Origin: Cepaea nemoralis
Taxonomy: Eukaryota; Mollusca; Gastropoda; Stylommatophora; Helicidae
Reading direction: 5' to 3'
Assembly (NCBI GenBank): GCA_014155875.1
Contig: JACEFZ010022425.1
Location: 570,522-634,521, forward strand
Length of the DNA: 64,000 nucleotides
Both the position numbers and the translations under genes were made by a program. Under the pieces are notes generated by a model. It was not told where the DNA came from and searched no databases. It saw only the letters and a list, made by a program, of their open reading frames with translations. Shown in pieces: positions 1-11,074 of the stretch (the stretch's first letter is position 1; the number at the start of each line of letters is the position of its first letter).

Positions 1-193
1 AGCACAGGTTCTATGTACAACTTTAACGTCCTTTTCTTGTTGTAATTGACATCTCATTATTAACCAGAATGTTTTCCATTTTGCAAACGGCTACCTTTGC
101 AATGACGAAGTTTGTTTTAATCTCTTTAAGGCCCGTTTTATCAGATGTTATGAATGTTCCGAGATAGTTCTACCCATTCACTTGTTTAAGAAT
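1..193 (-). mobile_element. RTE-type LINE fragment (RT C-terminal region)
   Basis: The reverse complement matches the region of RTE-type LINEs between the YLGxxITSDG motif and the segment encoding ETRKRVLRCYIEPVL, as seen in better copies at 21.9-22.3 kb and 62.2-62.8 kb of this window. It is degenerate with no long open frame. It is interrupted at 194-812 by an RNase H-type LINE fragment and continues at 827-950. Confidence 0.6.
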
Positions 194-826
194 GATTGAT
201 TGATTGATTGATCTAGGAACCGACATCACAGCATTCGGGACATTCCCATAAGCGCTCCGTCCCCATCCTCAGCAACCAGCGAAGAGTTCCAACACTAATA
301 GTTCCAGTAGCAATCTGATTATATGTCCGTCTCGCCTTTCCTCTGAGCGTCGAGCGTTGGCCAGATCCCCTCGTCACTCCTCGCTGCCTCATTCTAACCA
401 GACTATGATGATCCATTTGCTCCTCCGAGGTGTACACGTGCTCCCACAAGGCCGCAACCACATCTGCCTTGTCATGCACCAATACTCCACCAAGTTCTGC
501 CGAGCCAGCCAATCTGTCCGCCTGTTCATTACCCCGCACACCGGCATGCCTAGGAGAAAAGATCCAGGTGATGCTTGCTACCCGTGACCTCCGAAGCGAA
601 GCAAGCCACTCTGCACGAAGCTTGCCTGTTCTCACCCTTCTCAGCATGCTTTCTGAGTCAGTTACAATCACAATATGTGTATGTATCGTGTTTTCTATCC
701 AGCGGAAAGCTGCACTGACAGCCTCCACCTCCATTCTTAAGCTAGATGTAGTGTCATCATACGCCAGGCTCTCCCGCGCCAAACGCCGACCATTAGTTTT
801 TGCCAAGAACCAACTTGTTTAAGAAT
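180..826 (-). mobile_element. 5'-truncated RNase H-type LINE insertion with 14-bp target-site duplication
   Basis: The 14-bp sequence acttgtttaagaat occurs at 180-193 and again at 813-826, flanking the insert exactly. On the minus strand the inserted piece ends in a (TCAA)n tail, seen as the gattgattgatt run just inside the left duplication. These are the marks of target-primed reverse transcription. The host sequence is an RTE-type LINE fragment, and the matching place in the right arm of the inverted duplication (about 15250) lacks this insert. Confidence 0.8.
213..806 (-). CDS. LINE RNase H domain, C-terminal fragment
   Basis: The 197-residue open frame holds the C-terminal half of an RNase H domain of the kind encoded by I-superfamily LINEs. 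It has an acidic EVEAVSAAFRW helix near residue 27, a VTDSES motif near residue 49 and SPRHAGVRGNEQADRLA near residue 84. The last residues include a CPEC pair that may form a zinc knuckle. The first RNase H aspartate (the DGS motif) and all of the RT are missing because of 5' truncation, so this is a dead copy. Related copies lie at 7085-8120, 25022-26665 and 52990-54230. The domain degrades the RNA strand of RNA-DNA hybrids in the parent element. The first in-frame ATG is not a meaningful start. Confidence 0.7.
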   Translation of the reverse strand: MAKTNGRRLARESLAYDDTTSSLRMEVEAVSAAFRWIENTIHTHIVIVTDSESMLRRVRTGKLRAEWLASLRRSRVASITWIFSPRHAGVRGNEQADRLAGSAELGGVLVHDKADVVAALWEHVYTSEEQMDHHSLVRMRQRGVTRGSGQRSTLRGKARRTYNQIATGTISVGTLRWLLRMGTERLWECPECCDVGS

Positions 827-1310
827 ATTCCCATCTACCTATTTATTACATTGTGATATTTCTTTCTTCTTAGAGACGACCATAATCTCTGTCTTCTTAC
901 AATCTATTTCTAATCCTACTTATCAATCATGGACTATGTCGTGTGTTTTCATGTTATAGAAAGTTTGTTAGAGTATCGAGGAGCCAGAAGACACACAATT
1001 CTGCCGCTCTTTAACATATGAACGTGGAAGAGAAATAACTGTCTGACCAACAGCATCATGTCTTGAAACTGAAATCATCATCATCAAATACCCTGCCGAC
1101 TGGCGTAGGCGTTCATGTCTCTCCACAGATCTCGGTCTTTGGTGTTCTGGATTAACTCTGCTGATGTTATTCCTCCATTCAACTGTCTCAGTGCATAAAG
1201 CCTCGTTTCTCTTGGTCGGCGTTTCACTCTCTCCCTGATGATCTTTCCATTTGTCACAATGTTCTCCATTGCCTCTCTTCTCATCACATGTCCAAAGAAA
1301 GTTCTTTGTC
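827..1310 (-). mobile_element. RTE-type LINE 3' fragment with (GAT)n-like tail
   Basis: On the minus strand, about 1084-1287 encodes the end of an RTE-type LINE: MMRREAMENIVTNGKI, a basic stretch and a final WRDMNAYASRQG before a TGATGATGATG-type tail (seen as catcatcatca at 1077-1087). This matches the intact end at 43150-43375. The stretch 827-1075 is an older RTE piece plus sequence shared only with the right arm (15000-15285). A SINE splits the element at 1320-1575, and its upstream part continues at 1576-1640. Confidence 0.65.
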
Positions 1311-1319
1311 ACTTTCTTA

Positions 1320-1575
1320 TTGGCGTATGGCGAAGGGGTTACGGACACAATTCGTAATCCAGAATACCCGCGTTCGAAACACAGCTTCGCGCGATTTGGC
1401 AGCAGACCGCGTTGCGCTGGTTTTCTACGAAATGTTATGGGTGCCGGTGGTTCAGAAAGCAATTCAAAACTACTGAACGTAAACTTACCAAGACATAACA
1501 ACAGCAAAAACTGCTGGTGTCGACTGCGCACGTCCTGTAAAGGATATATAAATAACTTAAGTGTCATGATCCTCT
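1320..1575 (+). mobile_element. SINE family A, tRNA-derived
   Basis: A short interspersed element beginning with an A-box-like tggcgaagggg and a B-box-like gttcgaaac about 45 bases later. The body is conserved (tttggcagcagacc, cagaaagcaa, actactgaacgtaaactt) and the end is related to cctgtaaaggatatgcaact. At least eight copies lie in this window on both strands. It sits inside an RTE LINE fragment. The same insertion is present in the right arm at 14483-14735, so it predates the inverted duplication. Confidence 0.75.
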
Positions 1576-1639
1576 TTCAGGCAATCGTTGTTAGTCACTC
1601 TGGCAGTCTAACGAATTAGCAACATTCGTCTCAGGAACC

Positions 1640-2100
1640 ACATCTCTCATATTCCTCCTGTACCTTGCGGTGTCGAGGTGAAGTATAAACATCGTGAGAG
1701 TGCCCGATTATGGGCTTCATAAATCGATATTCCCATGGACTCTGCTATTCCCTTCATTTCTGTTGCTTCGAGATTCTTCCTAATTTGTTCAATACTTTTG
1801 CCATATTAAACGTGGCAGTGATTTGGAAGTAACGGTGATGGAAGGCATGGGTCCAGGAAACAAGAGACAGGGGTTGGTCAACATGAGGATGGACACCGAA
1901 TATTGCAAACACTATGCGAGAGGCGAGAGACCTGGCAAACGCTCGATAATGTTTTTGACGGCGTATGCAGAGAGCCTAGTTTTGTATAGAACCTGCAATA
2001 TAATGGTGCTCTTTCAAATGATAATGATATATGTTTCAAGTTAACCAGGTGTTTTATTGAGTACTGCATTGAAGAGTATGGGGGATGCCATCGCGGTGAT
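1640..2100. mobile_element. LINE scraps, shared with the right arm
   Basis: Positions 1640-1745 (minus) match the 3' coding end of the LINE family at 3050-3770: the reverse complement of its GISIHEAHNRAL-encoding region is recognisable. This piece is absent at the matching point in the right arm (14395-14410), so it is a later insertion. Positions 1800-2100 match 14060-14390 in reverse complement and look like decayed LINE 3' sequence. There is no believable gene. Confidence 0.5.
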
Positions 2101-2104
2101 AGAA

Positions 2105-2510
2105 ACGTGAAGGGGCAGGCCCAACTGTAACTACAGCTCCATGTAGTGACATTCCCAGCTGTATCTACGGCTCCATGAAAGGACAGTCCCAACTGCATCT
2201 AAAGCTCCATGTAGGGACAGTCCCAAGTGTATCTACAGCCCCATGTAAGGAAAGTCCTAACTGTATCTACAGCTCCATGCAGGGATAGCCCTACATGTAT
2301 CTACAGCTCCATGTAGGGACAATCCCAAGAGTATCTACAGCTCCATGTAGGGACAGTCCCAAGTGTATCTACAGCTCCATGTAGGGACAATCCCAAGAGT
2401 ATCGACAGCTTCATGCAGAGATAGCCCTAAATGTATCTACAGCTCCATGAACTCGTAGTCCCAACTGTAAATACAGCTCCATCTAGGGACAGTTCCAACA
2501 GTAACTATAG
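2105..2510 (-). repeat. 34-bp minisatellite, short array (left arm)
   Basis: About 12 diverged units of roughly 34 bp are the reverse complement of the array at 12570-14075. Each unit contains two short inverted repeats, GGGAC-T-GTCCC and CTACA-TGGAGC-TGTAG, so it could fold into two small hairpins. The array is flanked on both sides by the same sequences as the long array in the right arm, so the two are one locus before duplication. Confidence 0.85.
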
Positions 2511-2514
2511 TAGG

Positions 2515-2690
2515 TTCAACCCCTACACTGGTCAGTTGGACTAAAATGTTGACGTCTCGTCCTTAACTTGGGGACGTAAATTACAAATACCTCTGAAGTC
2601 GGAGTGGGTTCGCCTGATGATGAAGGACACTGGTAATATTGAAAGCTATTCCACACGCAAAAATCAGTCTAATCCACTAGAAGTAGTTGC
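2515..2690 (+). mobile_element. SINE family D fragment
   Basis: Begins at a B-box-like ggttcaacccctacac and continues with gttgacgtctcgtccttaac, then the gaagtcggagtgggttcgcc segment, ending near ccacacgcaaaaatcag. Related copies lie at 12430-12570, 27195-27335, 43470-43605 and 45355-45540. The A-box half of the tRNA-like head is replaced here by the minisatellite array. Confidence 0.55.
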
Positions 2691-2747
2691 ATGTGTATGG
2701 AATACGCTTGAGTTCAAAGGGAGCGAGAACCACAAAATAAAATCACC

Positions 2748-2998
2748 CTGTTTAAACTCAATATAACAAACTATCATCTGTTTTAAACTCAATATAACAT
2801 ACTATCATCTGTTTTAAACTCAATATAACAAACTATCATCTGTTTTAAACTCAATATAACAAACTATCATCGATTTTAAACTCAATATAACAAACTATCA
2901 TCTGTTTTAAACTCAATATAACAAACTATCATCGATTTTAAACTCAATATAACAAACTATCATCTGTTTTAAACTCAATATAACAAACTATCATCTGT
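2748..2998 (+). repeat. 31-bp tandem repeat built from a LINE 3' terminus
   Basis: About eight almost identical 31-bp units of tttaaactcaatataac followed by aaactatcatctg. The second half of each unit is the left side of the LINE 3'-terminal hairpin that follows directly at 2987-3017 (actatcatctgtcaagaccgc). The array therefore looks like a local amplification of the end of a LINE copy. Confidence 0.85.
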
Positions 2999-3040
2999 CA
3001 AGACCGCACGGTGCCAAAAGTAAACAGTAAAAGTAAAAAT
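2985..3040 (+). mobile_element. 3' terminus of the 4-kb LINE family
   Basis: The segment actatcatctgtcaagaccg, then a cggtgcc motif and an A-rich tail, matches the 3' ends at 42842-42898 and 50040-50070. The right arm holds its partner on the minus strand at about 11565-11640. Only the non-coding terminus remains. Confidence 0.65.
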
Positions 3041-3784
3041 AAGCCAAAGCTGAATTACAAGACCAACATGAATAGTCTAAACAAAATGTGTAGGGAACAT
3101 AACATGAAAATTAACACAAGCAAAACAGAGGCAATGACTATAACTAAAGAAGACAACACAAAACCAATTCACATAAACGAACATCGATAAAAAGTAAAGA
3201 GTTTCAAGTACCTAGGAAGTATAATATCATCAAATTGCAGATCAGAATACGAGATCGAAAATAGATGCAATAAGGCAAACCAACTCATTGGACAAATGGC
3301 ACCAATACTAAAGAACAAACGTATATCAATAGCTACTAAGAAAGCACTTTAAAACACAATCTTTCTACCAACTCTATGCTACCAATGCCAAACCTGGACA
3401 TTGACAGAAAAAGAGAAAAGAAAAATCACGACAACAGAAATAAGATTCCTGAGAAGAATACTCAACGAAATGAAGAAATCAGGACTAAAGTGGGGGTTAA
3501 AGCAGCACTAGATTTTATTAGAAAGCAGCAAGTCAAATGGTTTGGCCATGCAAGTAGGTTACCTGTCAACAGCATACCATAACAAGCAATGATGTACATA
3601 CCAGATGGAAACAGAGGAAGAGGCCGACCACGTACACGTTGGACGGAGGGAATAGCAGAGTCCATGGGAATATCGATACATGAAGCCCATAATCGGGCAC
3701 TCTCACGATGTTTATACTTCACCTCGACACCGCAAGGTACAAGAGGAACATGATGAGATGAGATGATGAAATGAACCCAAAGCC
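3041..3784 (+). mobile_element. LINE insertion, RT C-terminal fragment, with imperfect 11-bp target-site duplication
   Basis: The insert encodes a decayed RT C-terminus (MNSLNKMCREHNMKI, later a FLRRIL-like stretch and the VKWFGHASRLP motif) that matches 17560-18268 closely but carries stop codons. Target duplications are aagccaaagct (3041-3051) and aacccaaagcc (3774-3784). The right arm has an uninterrupted agctttgggtt at 11548-11558, an empty site. The 3' end has a tgatgagatgagatgatga tail. The copy is 5' truncated and dead. Confidence 0.75.
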
Positions 3785-3844
3785 TTTTCAGCAATACGTT
3801 GTGATGTATAATTTATGTTTATACAAGTGTTTGCTTTATTAGCC

Positions 3845-4677
3845 CAGTTTAGTTTAGTTTAGTCGACGGATCAACATCACGGCACACGAGTCTAACCCAT
3901 AAGTGCTCAGTTCTAGTCCTAACTCAAGCCTGAGTCTGGAGAATCTCAGCTCATTGCACGAACTCCGTAGCACCGACGAGGATCCTGAAATATTTTGTGC
4001 AGATGTTTAACTCGAAATTTTGCCATGGCAGCGACATTAGGCTACTTGTTTTGGATTTCCAACTGCCAAGGGAATTTTTACGTGAGCAACAATACACACG
4101 AAAGCTGAGTGAGTCGGGGAGCTGAGTGGTCTCGAGGTATGGTGTCCGCCTCAAGTGTTGGAGGTCCCGGGTTCAAGCCCCAGTGAGGACCGGGACATTT
4201 TCACGTGGACTTCTAGTAAACCATTTTCCCTGGATTCTGGGTAGTGAGATCGGACGCCCGTGTGTATTGTTGTGCACGTAAAAAATCCCTTGGCAGTTGG
4301 AAATCGAAAATGAGTAGCCAAACGGCGCTGCCCGGGAAAATTTCGATTTAAAAATCTACCCAAAGTATTTCAGGATCCTCGCCGGTGGTACGGAGTTCGT
4401 ACACTGAGCTGAGTTTCTCCGGACTCAGGCTTGAGTTAGGAGAAGAGCGGAGCACTTATGGGTTACACCCGTGTGCCGTGATGTTGATCCATCGACTAAA
4501 CTAAAAAACTAAACTAAACTAAACACACGGAAGTCCAATCTCACTAGCCAGAGACCAGGGGGAATTTTGTTACTAGAAGTCAACGTGAAAAAATCCCGGC
4601 CATCACCGGGGATTGAACCCGGGACCTCCAGCACTCGAGGCTGTCACCATACCTAGAGATGACTCAGCCCCCTATTA
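3845..4677 (-). mobile_element. SINE family B (minus), split by a second SINE B
   Basis: The minus-strand copy has its tRNA-like head at 4534-4677: the reverse complement reads gagtgctggaggtcccgggt followed by tcaatcccc, a good B box. The body is at 3848-4104, ending in a (CTAAA)n tail at the left edge. It sits in a sequence that is uninterrupted in the right arm near 11475-11500. Flanks tattagcccagttta and tattaacccatttag suggest a decayed target-site duplication. Confidence 0.75.
4105..4522 (+). mobile_element. SINE family B, full-length nested copy
   Basis: A roughly 418-bp SINE with a tRNA-like head containing gagctgagtggtctcgagg (A-box region) and cccgggttcaagcccc (B box), a body with cttggcagttggaaatc, and a tail of repeated actaaa. 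It is flanked by acacacgaaag (4094-4104) and acacacggaag (4523-4533), an 11-bp target-site duplication with one mismatch. It lies inside an opposite-strand copy of its own family, so it is the younger of the two. Confidence 0.85.
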
Positions 4678-5090
4678 TTAACCCATTTAGCGCCGATGGA
4701 TAATATATTGTCACGTGTGACCTCCCATTTGTGGACATAAGGGTGATATATCGCCATTACTAGGGTCATAGTGTTATTTATTTTGCTTCGTGGTATCTTC
4801 CGCAATTTCAATGCTCAGTAAACTGAAATCTACATTATAATACTTTTTAGTTTGATCGTGTACCATGTTTGGTAGAAACCTACTTTTTGTTTAGCACTGA
4901 ATCAGTTAACACTGCGTAATTTGATTTATTTCAGGAACAATTTTGATACGATCAATTGTCATATATCTGTCACTGTGATTGCTCAGATACCCTTACCAGA
5001 CCAGTTACCGTCCTCCTACCCCGCCCCCTTCCTTCTATGTGCTCACTGAACCGTAACACCCAGCACCAGGTATCAGAATACATCGCAGAT
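4678..5090. other. End of left arm and unassigned sequence
   Basis: Positions 4678-4805 are the last part of the left arm and match 11355-11475 in reverse complement. From 4806 to about 5090 the sequence is AT-rich with no coding signal or repeat that I recognise. Confidence 0.5.
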
Positions 5091-5096
5091 TTTCTT

Positions 5097-5465
5097 AGTA
5101 ACTTACAGATCCGAACGGTGAGGTGAGTATGAACGTTTTCTCTATTAACAATTTTTTCAATTAAACATTTTCTTCAACTAACATTCTTTTCAATTAACAT
5201 TTTTTTTTTCAATTCTCATTTTCTCTTCATTGCTTCCATCTTTCCATGCTTTTGTTCTTCTCGTCCAGTCGTCACCTTCTGATGTAGTCACAGGAGATCT
5301 CCTTGACTGTATGCTGTGTTTGTGAATGTGTTTGTTTGCTGATGAAGGCTAATCGCCGCAACGTTCTGTATGTGTCTTAACTCTTATGTAAAGCTGCACT
5401 ACTTTGTGTCATTTTATATTGTTTACACTTTCACGGCTTTACCGCAGTTCCACCAAATGTTATTC
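5097..5465 (+). repeat. Copy 1 of the snapback repeat, direct orientation
   Basis: This copy runs from cagatccgaacggtgaggtg through the (A/T)-rich ctaacattcttttcaatt region to tttaccgcagttccacc. It matches 5944-6302 directly and 5621-5939 in reverse complement, but is more diverged than those two are from each other. It contains ctgatgaaggctaatcgccg at 5339-5358, the hammerhead-like motif. Confidence 0.75.
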
Positions 5466-5620
5466 ATACAAAAGACATGCAGCATTTGACTTATGCATGT
5501 TTATAAAACATATTTTCCAGTCCCCAACATGAGGATAGGCGGTTGACCTATTAAGGACTCTGGGGTGTTTATGCTTGTGGCGACGGTGACGGTTTGCTAA
5601 CGTAGTTTCCTCATCTTGAA

Positions 5621-6265
5621 CAATATATAATGACATAAAGTAGTGCAGCTTTACATAACAGAGTTACGACACATACAGAACGTTGCGGCGGTTAGCCTTC
5701 ATCAGCAAACAAACACATTCACAAACACAACATACAGTCAAGGAGAACTCCTGTGACTACATTAGAAGGTGATGACAGGACGAGAAGAACAAATGCATGG
5801 AAAAATGGAAGCAATGAAGAGGAAATGAGAATTGACAAAATGTTAATTGAAAAGAATGTTAGTCGAAGAAAATGTTTAATAGAAAAACTGTTTATAGAGA
5901 AAAAAAAAAACTGTATACTCACCTCACGTACGGACCTGTGAATGTTACAGGTCCGTACGTGAGGTGAGTATACAGTTTTTTTTTTCTCTATAAACAGATT
6001 TTCTATTAAACATTTTCTTCGACTAACATTCTTTTCAATTAACATTTTGTCAATTCTCATTTCCTCTTCATTGCTTCCATTTTTCCATGCATTTGTTCCT
6101 CTCGTCCTGTCATCACCTTCTAATGTAGTCACAGGAGTTCTCCTTGACTGTATGTTGTGTTTGTGAATGTGTTTGTTTGCTGATGAAGGCTAACCGCCGC
6201 AACGTTCTGTATGTGTCGTAACTCTGTTATGTAAAGCTGCACTACTTTATGTCATTATATATTGT
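5621..6265. repeat. Near-perfect 319-bp inverted repeat (snapback palindrome), 7-base spacer
   Basis: The left arm 5621-5939 and right arm 5947-6264 are reverse complements with only a few mismatches and one homopolymer indel (11 A against 10 T). The spacer is gaatgtt. Short open frames starting MTTLEGDDRTR on both strands are by-products of the symmetry. Each arm has a hammerhead-like ctgatga...gccgcaacg motif (5676-5705 minus, 6180-6210 plus). The arrangement suggests inverted terminal units of a Penelope-like or foldback element, or a recent hairpin-mediated inversion. The family is not proven. Confidence 0.85.
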
Positions 6266-6302
6266 TTAAACTTTCACAGCTTTACCGCAGTTCCACCAAA
6301 TT

Positions 6303-7084
6303 TTATGCATACTTTCCTCATCTTGGACTGGTAGTGCATGGTTCCGCCGCCCAGCTACTGAGTTGAGTGCGTAGAACGACATTGTATGCAGTGAATTTCG
6401 TGTGAAGTGCTTTTACATCTGTCTGCGGTTGTTTATAGCGTGAACTGAATTACCAGAAAAATGGCGGCGTGTCGCAATCTGAACTAACTGGGTTGCCTTA
6501 ATCAGTAATGTGGGATGCTGGTTTTCTAGTAACTGCCGCTTCCATCGACGATGAGCTGTATTTTTCGTGGCTGAATTTTGTTTTGGCATTCTGTCAGCGG
6601 TATTATGCATTGTATACTTGTGCGGGATGTTGGTTTTTCGAGATGCCTGTCTGTTCCACTTTTCACATGGGGTAGTGAGGAGCGTGTTGTATGATATTGA
6701 CTGACACAGGAAAGGAACATAATGGTTTACCCTTTACCGCGATGAACTAACTAACTAACTATAAAACTGTGTGACTTATTAAAGACATTCAATTTGATTA
6801 TTTCAGGGCGACAGGTGATCACGCGATATATTATCATTTATCTGTCACTATTTGTAACCACCATTTGAAACGGGTTTAAAAACGATTTGATCGACTTCGT
6901 TGCACCGGATTTAATCGCATACGATCACAGGTTATTATCTGGTCACCTTTCATATTCTTATCAACGTGTTGTGATTTATTGATGCGGGAGTTGTGTAGTA
7001 AGTCAGAAAGCCGCTCGATTGTTTTTTTCTTGGATCGTAAACATGTCAATCATATATCGCTCCTGATTCACAAAGGGCGATAAC
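6303..7084. other. No recognisable gene
   Basis: Mixed unique-looking sequence with short open frames only, none with family motifs. A small taac repeat lies near 6747-6762. I see nothing else that can be supported. Confidence 0.4.
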
Positions 7085-8277
<1,193 letters not shown>

Positions 8278-8520
8278 TCTTGAATGGTCCTTGCCTGGCT
8301 TGGGTAATGCTACTTTACAAGTACTTTCGCCGTTTGAATGGTCGTTGCCTGCCTTGGGTACTGCTACTTTACATATATTTTCGCCATTTGAATGGTTCAT
8401 GCCTGGCTTGGGGAGTGCTACATTACACGCACTTTCGCCAAGTGAATGGTCTTTGTCTGGCTTTAAGAGTGCTACTTTGCAATTACTTTTGCCGTGTGAA
8501 TAGTCCTTGCCTGGTATATG
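8278..8520 (-). repeat. 54-bp in-frame coding minisatellite in the LINE RT (about 5 units)
   Basis: Units of 54 bp encode on the minus strand an 18-residue repeat of the type CKVALPKPGKDHSNGEST. The last unit joins directly to HSRLNDYRIINLQN, the normal RT motif region before the catalytic core, so the repeat arose from the RT coding sequence itself. The frame 8122-8583 stays open through all units. A larger array of the same unit lies at 61246-62010. Confidence 0.9.
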
Positions 8521-8700
8521 CTGAAAGTGTGCGTAAAAGTGGCACCCATATGTGTACAAGTTTAGCGAACACCCTGTCACCATTTTTCATAACGAAATGT
8601 GTGGATTAGCAAAACCGACTGAACCATTTGGCACTACAGTATGTTCCACTAGAAATACAATGGGCAAGGAGGTCGACTTTATTGTTCCTGAGTTTCTCCC
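8521..8700 (-). mobile_element. Segment beyond the coding minisatellite, shared with 62011-62140
   Basis: About 120 bases (ggtatatgctgaaagtgtgc onward to caaaaccgactgaacc) match 62010-62140 in the same position relative to the 54-bp array. Array and flank have therefore been copied together as one unit. Confidence 0.7.
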
Positions 8701-8709
8701 ATGTAGCTG

Positions 8710-9094
<385 letters not shown>

Positions 9095-11058
9095 TCAGTT
9101 AGCAAGCACATTTTTGCAGTAACAGAATGGTCTCAACATGGCCACGTTAATGCAGTCAGCTTGCCCTCTGTAGAGATTTAACCTATTTATATCATTTCCT
9201 ACTTTTAAATCATTTGAATTTTCGTCTGCCAAAACGTTAGCTTCGAAGATTGCATTGCCAGGTGTAGTTTCCAGCTTCACTTTAAATAAGTCCCTGTTTG
9301 TTTTTGATTTATTTTCGTTTAGGGCAATCTTGAGCACGCGAATAATTTGATGGAGTTTGAAATGAGTACAGATTGTTTTGTCTGTTGTCGAATTAATGGC
9401 ATCGACAACAAGGGTTGCCAAACCCTGGGAAATGTTGGAGGTAACGTTGATTTCCGCGAGGCCTTTGTATCCGCATATGCAGTATTCTAACGGTATGGAT
9501 GCATCCTTGCAAGTCCTATCCCAGGGAATCTTCTCAAAGAGGCTGATCCCGTGTCTAGGAGGAGCAGTGAGGGAAGTTGTGTTGCTCTTGAAGTAAAGAA
9601 CGTCCAGCAGAGTTGCGTGTGTGTCGAAATGTGTCGTCAGACGCTTGGTGTTGACCTTCAGCTTCGCAACCACATCCGGGTACTTTTTCACGAACCAGTC
9701 AGGGAAGGTCAAGATGGTGTACGGTGTCCGGCTTTCAAAATTCCCGTTCTTAGAGTCTCTGATAGGTCCCCACCTGACACCGTGGTCTGAAAATGAAATT
9801 ACTAGCGATCTATTCATGTGGCCCTTTTGTTTAGAGACCGATAAAAATTAAAAACATGTTCATCAAACATTTTGGCTTCTATCAATTGGTCGTGGGTTGG
9901 TTTACTCAACATCGCTACAGCAAAAACAGGATTATTGCGAAACGTATCCAGAAATTGGCTGACATAATCCAAGAGAAATGTCATTTCCACCTGGTTTCCA
10001 ACACAGTACGGGTGTTGTTTCCAAATATCCTTGTCATCATACATTGCTAAAGTTAACGGCCGTGAATTGTATCTCACAAAAGGATGCTTGAACCCTTTCT
10101 TTAGATAATTAAATGCACCAATTCCAGGCTTGTCTTCCGTGTACAGAGTCCGATACCCGGCTTTCTCAAAGGCGTCCCAAATGAAGTCTATGTTGTCCAT
10201 GTGGTGTTTTTCTGACCACCACTTTGTAATCTCATCGTAAGACTGGCCAGCAAATAATGGCAGAAAATTGGGAAATGTGTTTATCCCTAGCTGAGAATGC
10301 ATGGTCAAATCAAAGGATTTCAATGAATTCATTAAATATGAACGCGTCTTGTTGAATGCTCTGAATAACTGATATCTTGTCATTGTGTCCATTCCTATCA
10401 TAATAATGCTTAATGTTTCTTTCGGGGTTGACATGGCTTGGTGTTTCTTTAAATTCAGGACGTCCGACTCATTCAACTGTTCGTGTTTTGGAATGAGGTA
10501 ATAAAATGTCTTAGACACAAGTTTAGCTGTTTTGTTTATACTCTCCACTTTAAAAAATTCAGCATTTTTAGGAAGTGTTATTGTGTCATTGAAAGGTTTG
10601 GACCATTTTCCATATTTGAAATTATTATCGTCTGTTTCATGTCGAAAGATCTGTCGGTATCTGCAATGCTGAAAATAACTGTTATTAATATATTCCTGCA
10701 CCAGGCTGGAGTTGACCCAGATTTCATTACCTCCTTTGATGTAGGTCAGGTCGGGCAGGAACTTTCCCTGACAGTAGAGAGTCTGTTTCTCCAGCCCTGC
10801 TACCTTCATGACGCTAGGCTCGAACGGGTTGACATGTGGAAACTTACAGATAGAAGAAATACTGTCAGTAGGGTTGACGTCAAGGACCAGCGAGTTCCTG
10901 ACCTTGTCTGCTATATAGGTAGATGAGTCATTGCATCTGCATTCCATTTTGAAGCGTACAACACATATGTCAGAACGATGCCACTCCCAGAACTAACCAG
11001 ATAGTAGCAGTGTCATCATAAACAGCGACAGGTAATTTAAACTTGATCGCCTAATCAT
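9095..11058 (-). pseudogene. DUF229 (alkaline-phosphatase-like fold) protein gene, intronless, broken by one stop and one frameshift
   Basis: Two adjoining minus-strand frames (9814-10947 and 9095-9817) form one protein of the DUF229 family, a metazoan family with a sulfatase/phosphatase-like fold and unknown substrate. Recognisable blocks include SIIMIGMDTMTRYQLFRAF (start of the fold; a Thr occupies the usual nucleophile region), MHSQLGINTFPNFLPLFAGQ, AGYRTLYTEDKPGIGAFNY, HPYCVGN, and near the end SLVISFSDHGVRWGP with metal-ligand-like Asp-His. The frames meet at an A-run near 9827, where one missing base breaks the reading frame. Upstream in frame, ATG at 11056-11058 opens a short hydrophobic stretch (LNYLSLFMMTLLLSG) resembling a signal anchor, but TAG at 10993-10995 stops it. 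With these breaks the protein would be a type II membrane or secreted protein of about 650 residues, normal for the family. No introns are visible, so a retrocopy is possible. Sequencing error could explain one of the two breaks. Confidence 0.8.
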
Positions 11059-11074
11059 TAGTCGTGCTGAAATA

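Noticed and set aside
4140..4200. Functional tRNA gene
   Set aside because: Part of a repeated SINE with a (CTAAA)n tail and target duplication.
5719..6132. Protein-coding gene (MTTLEGDDRTR...)
   Set aside because: The same frame appears on both strands because of the palindrome; no domain and low complexity.
9095..10947. Sulfatase
   Set aside because: The CxPxR active-site signature is absent; block pattern fits DUF229, a related fold.
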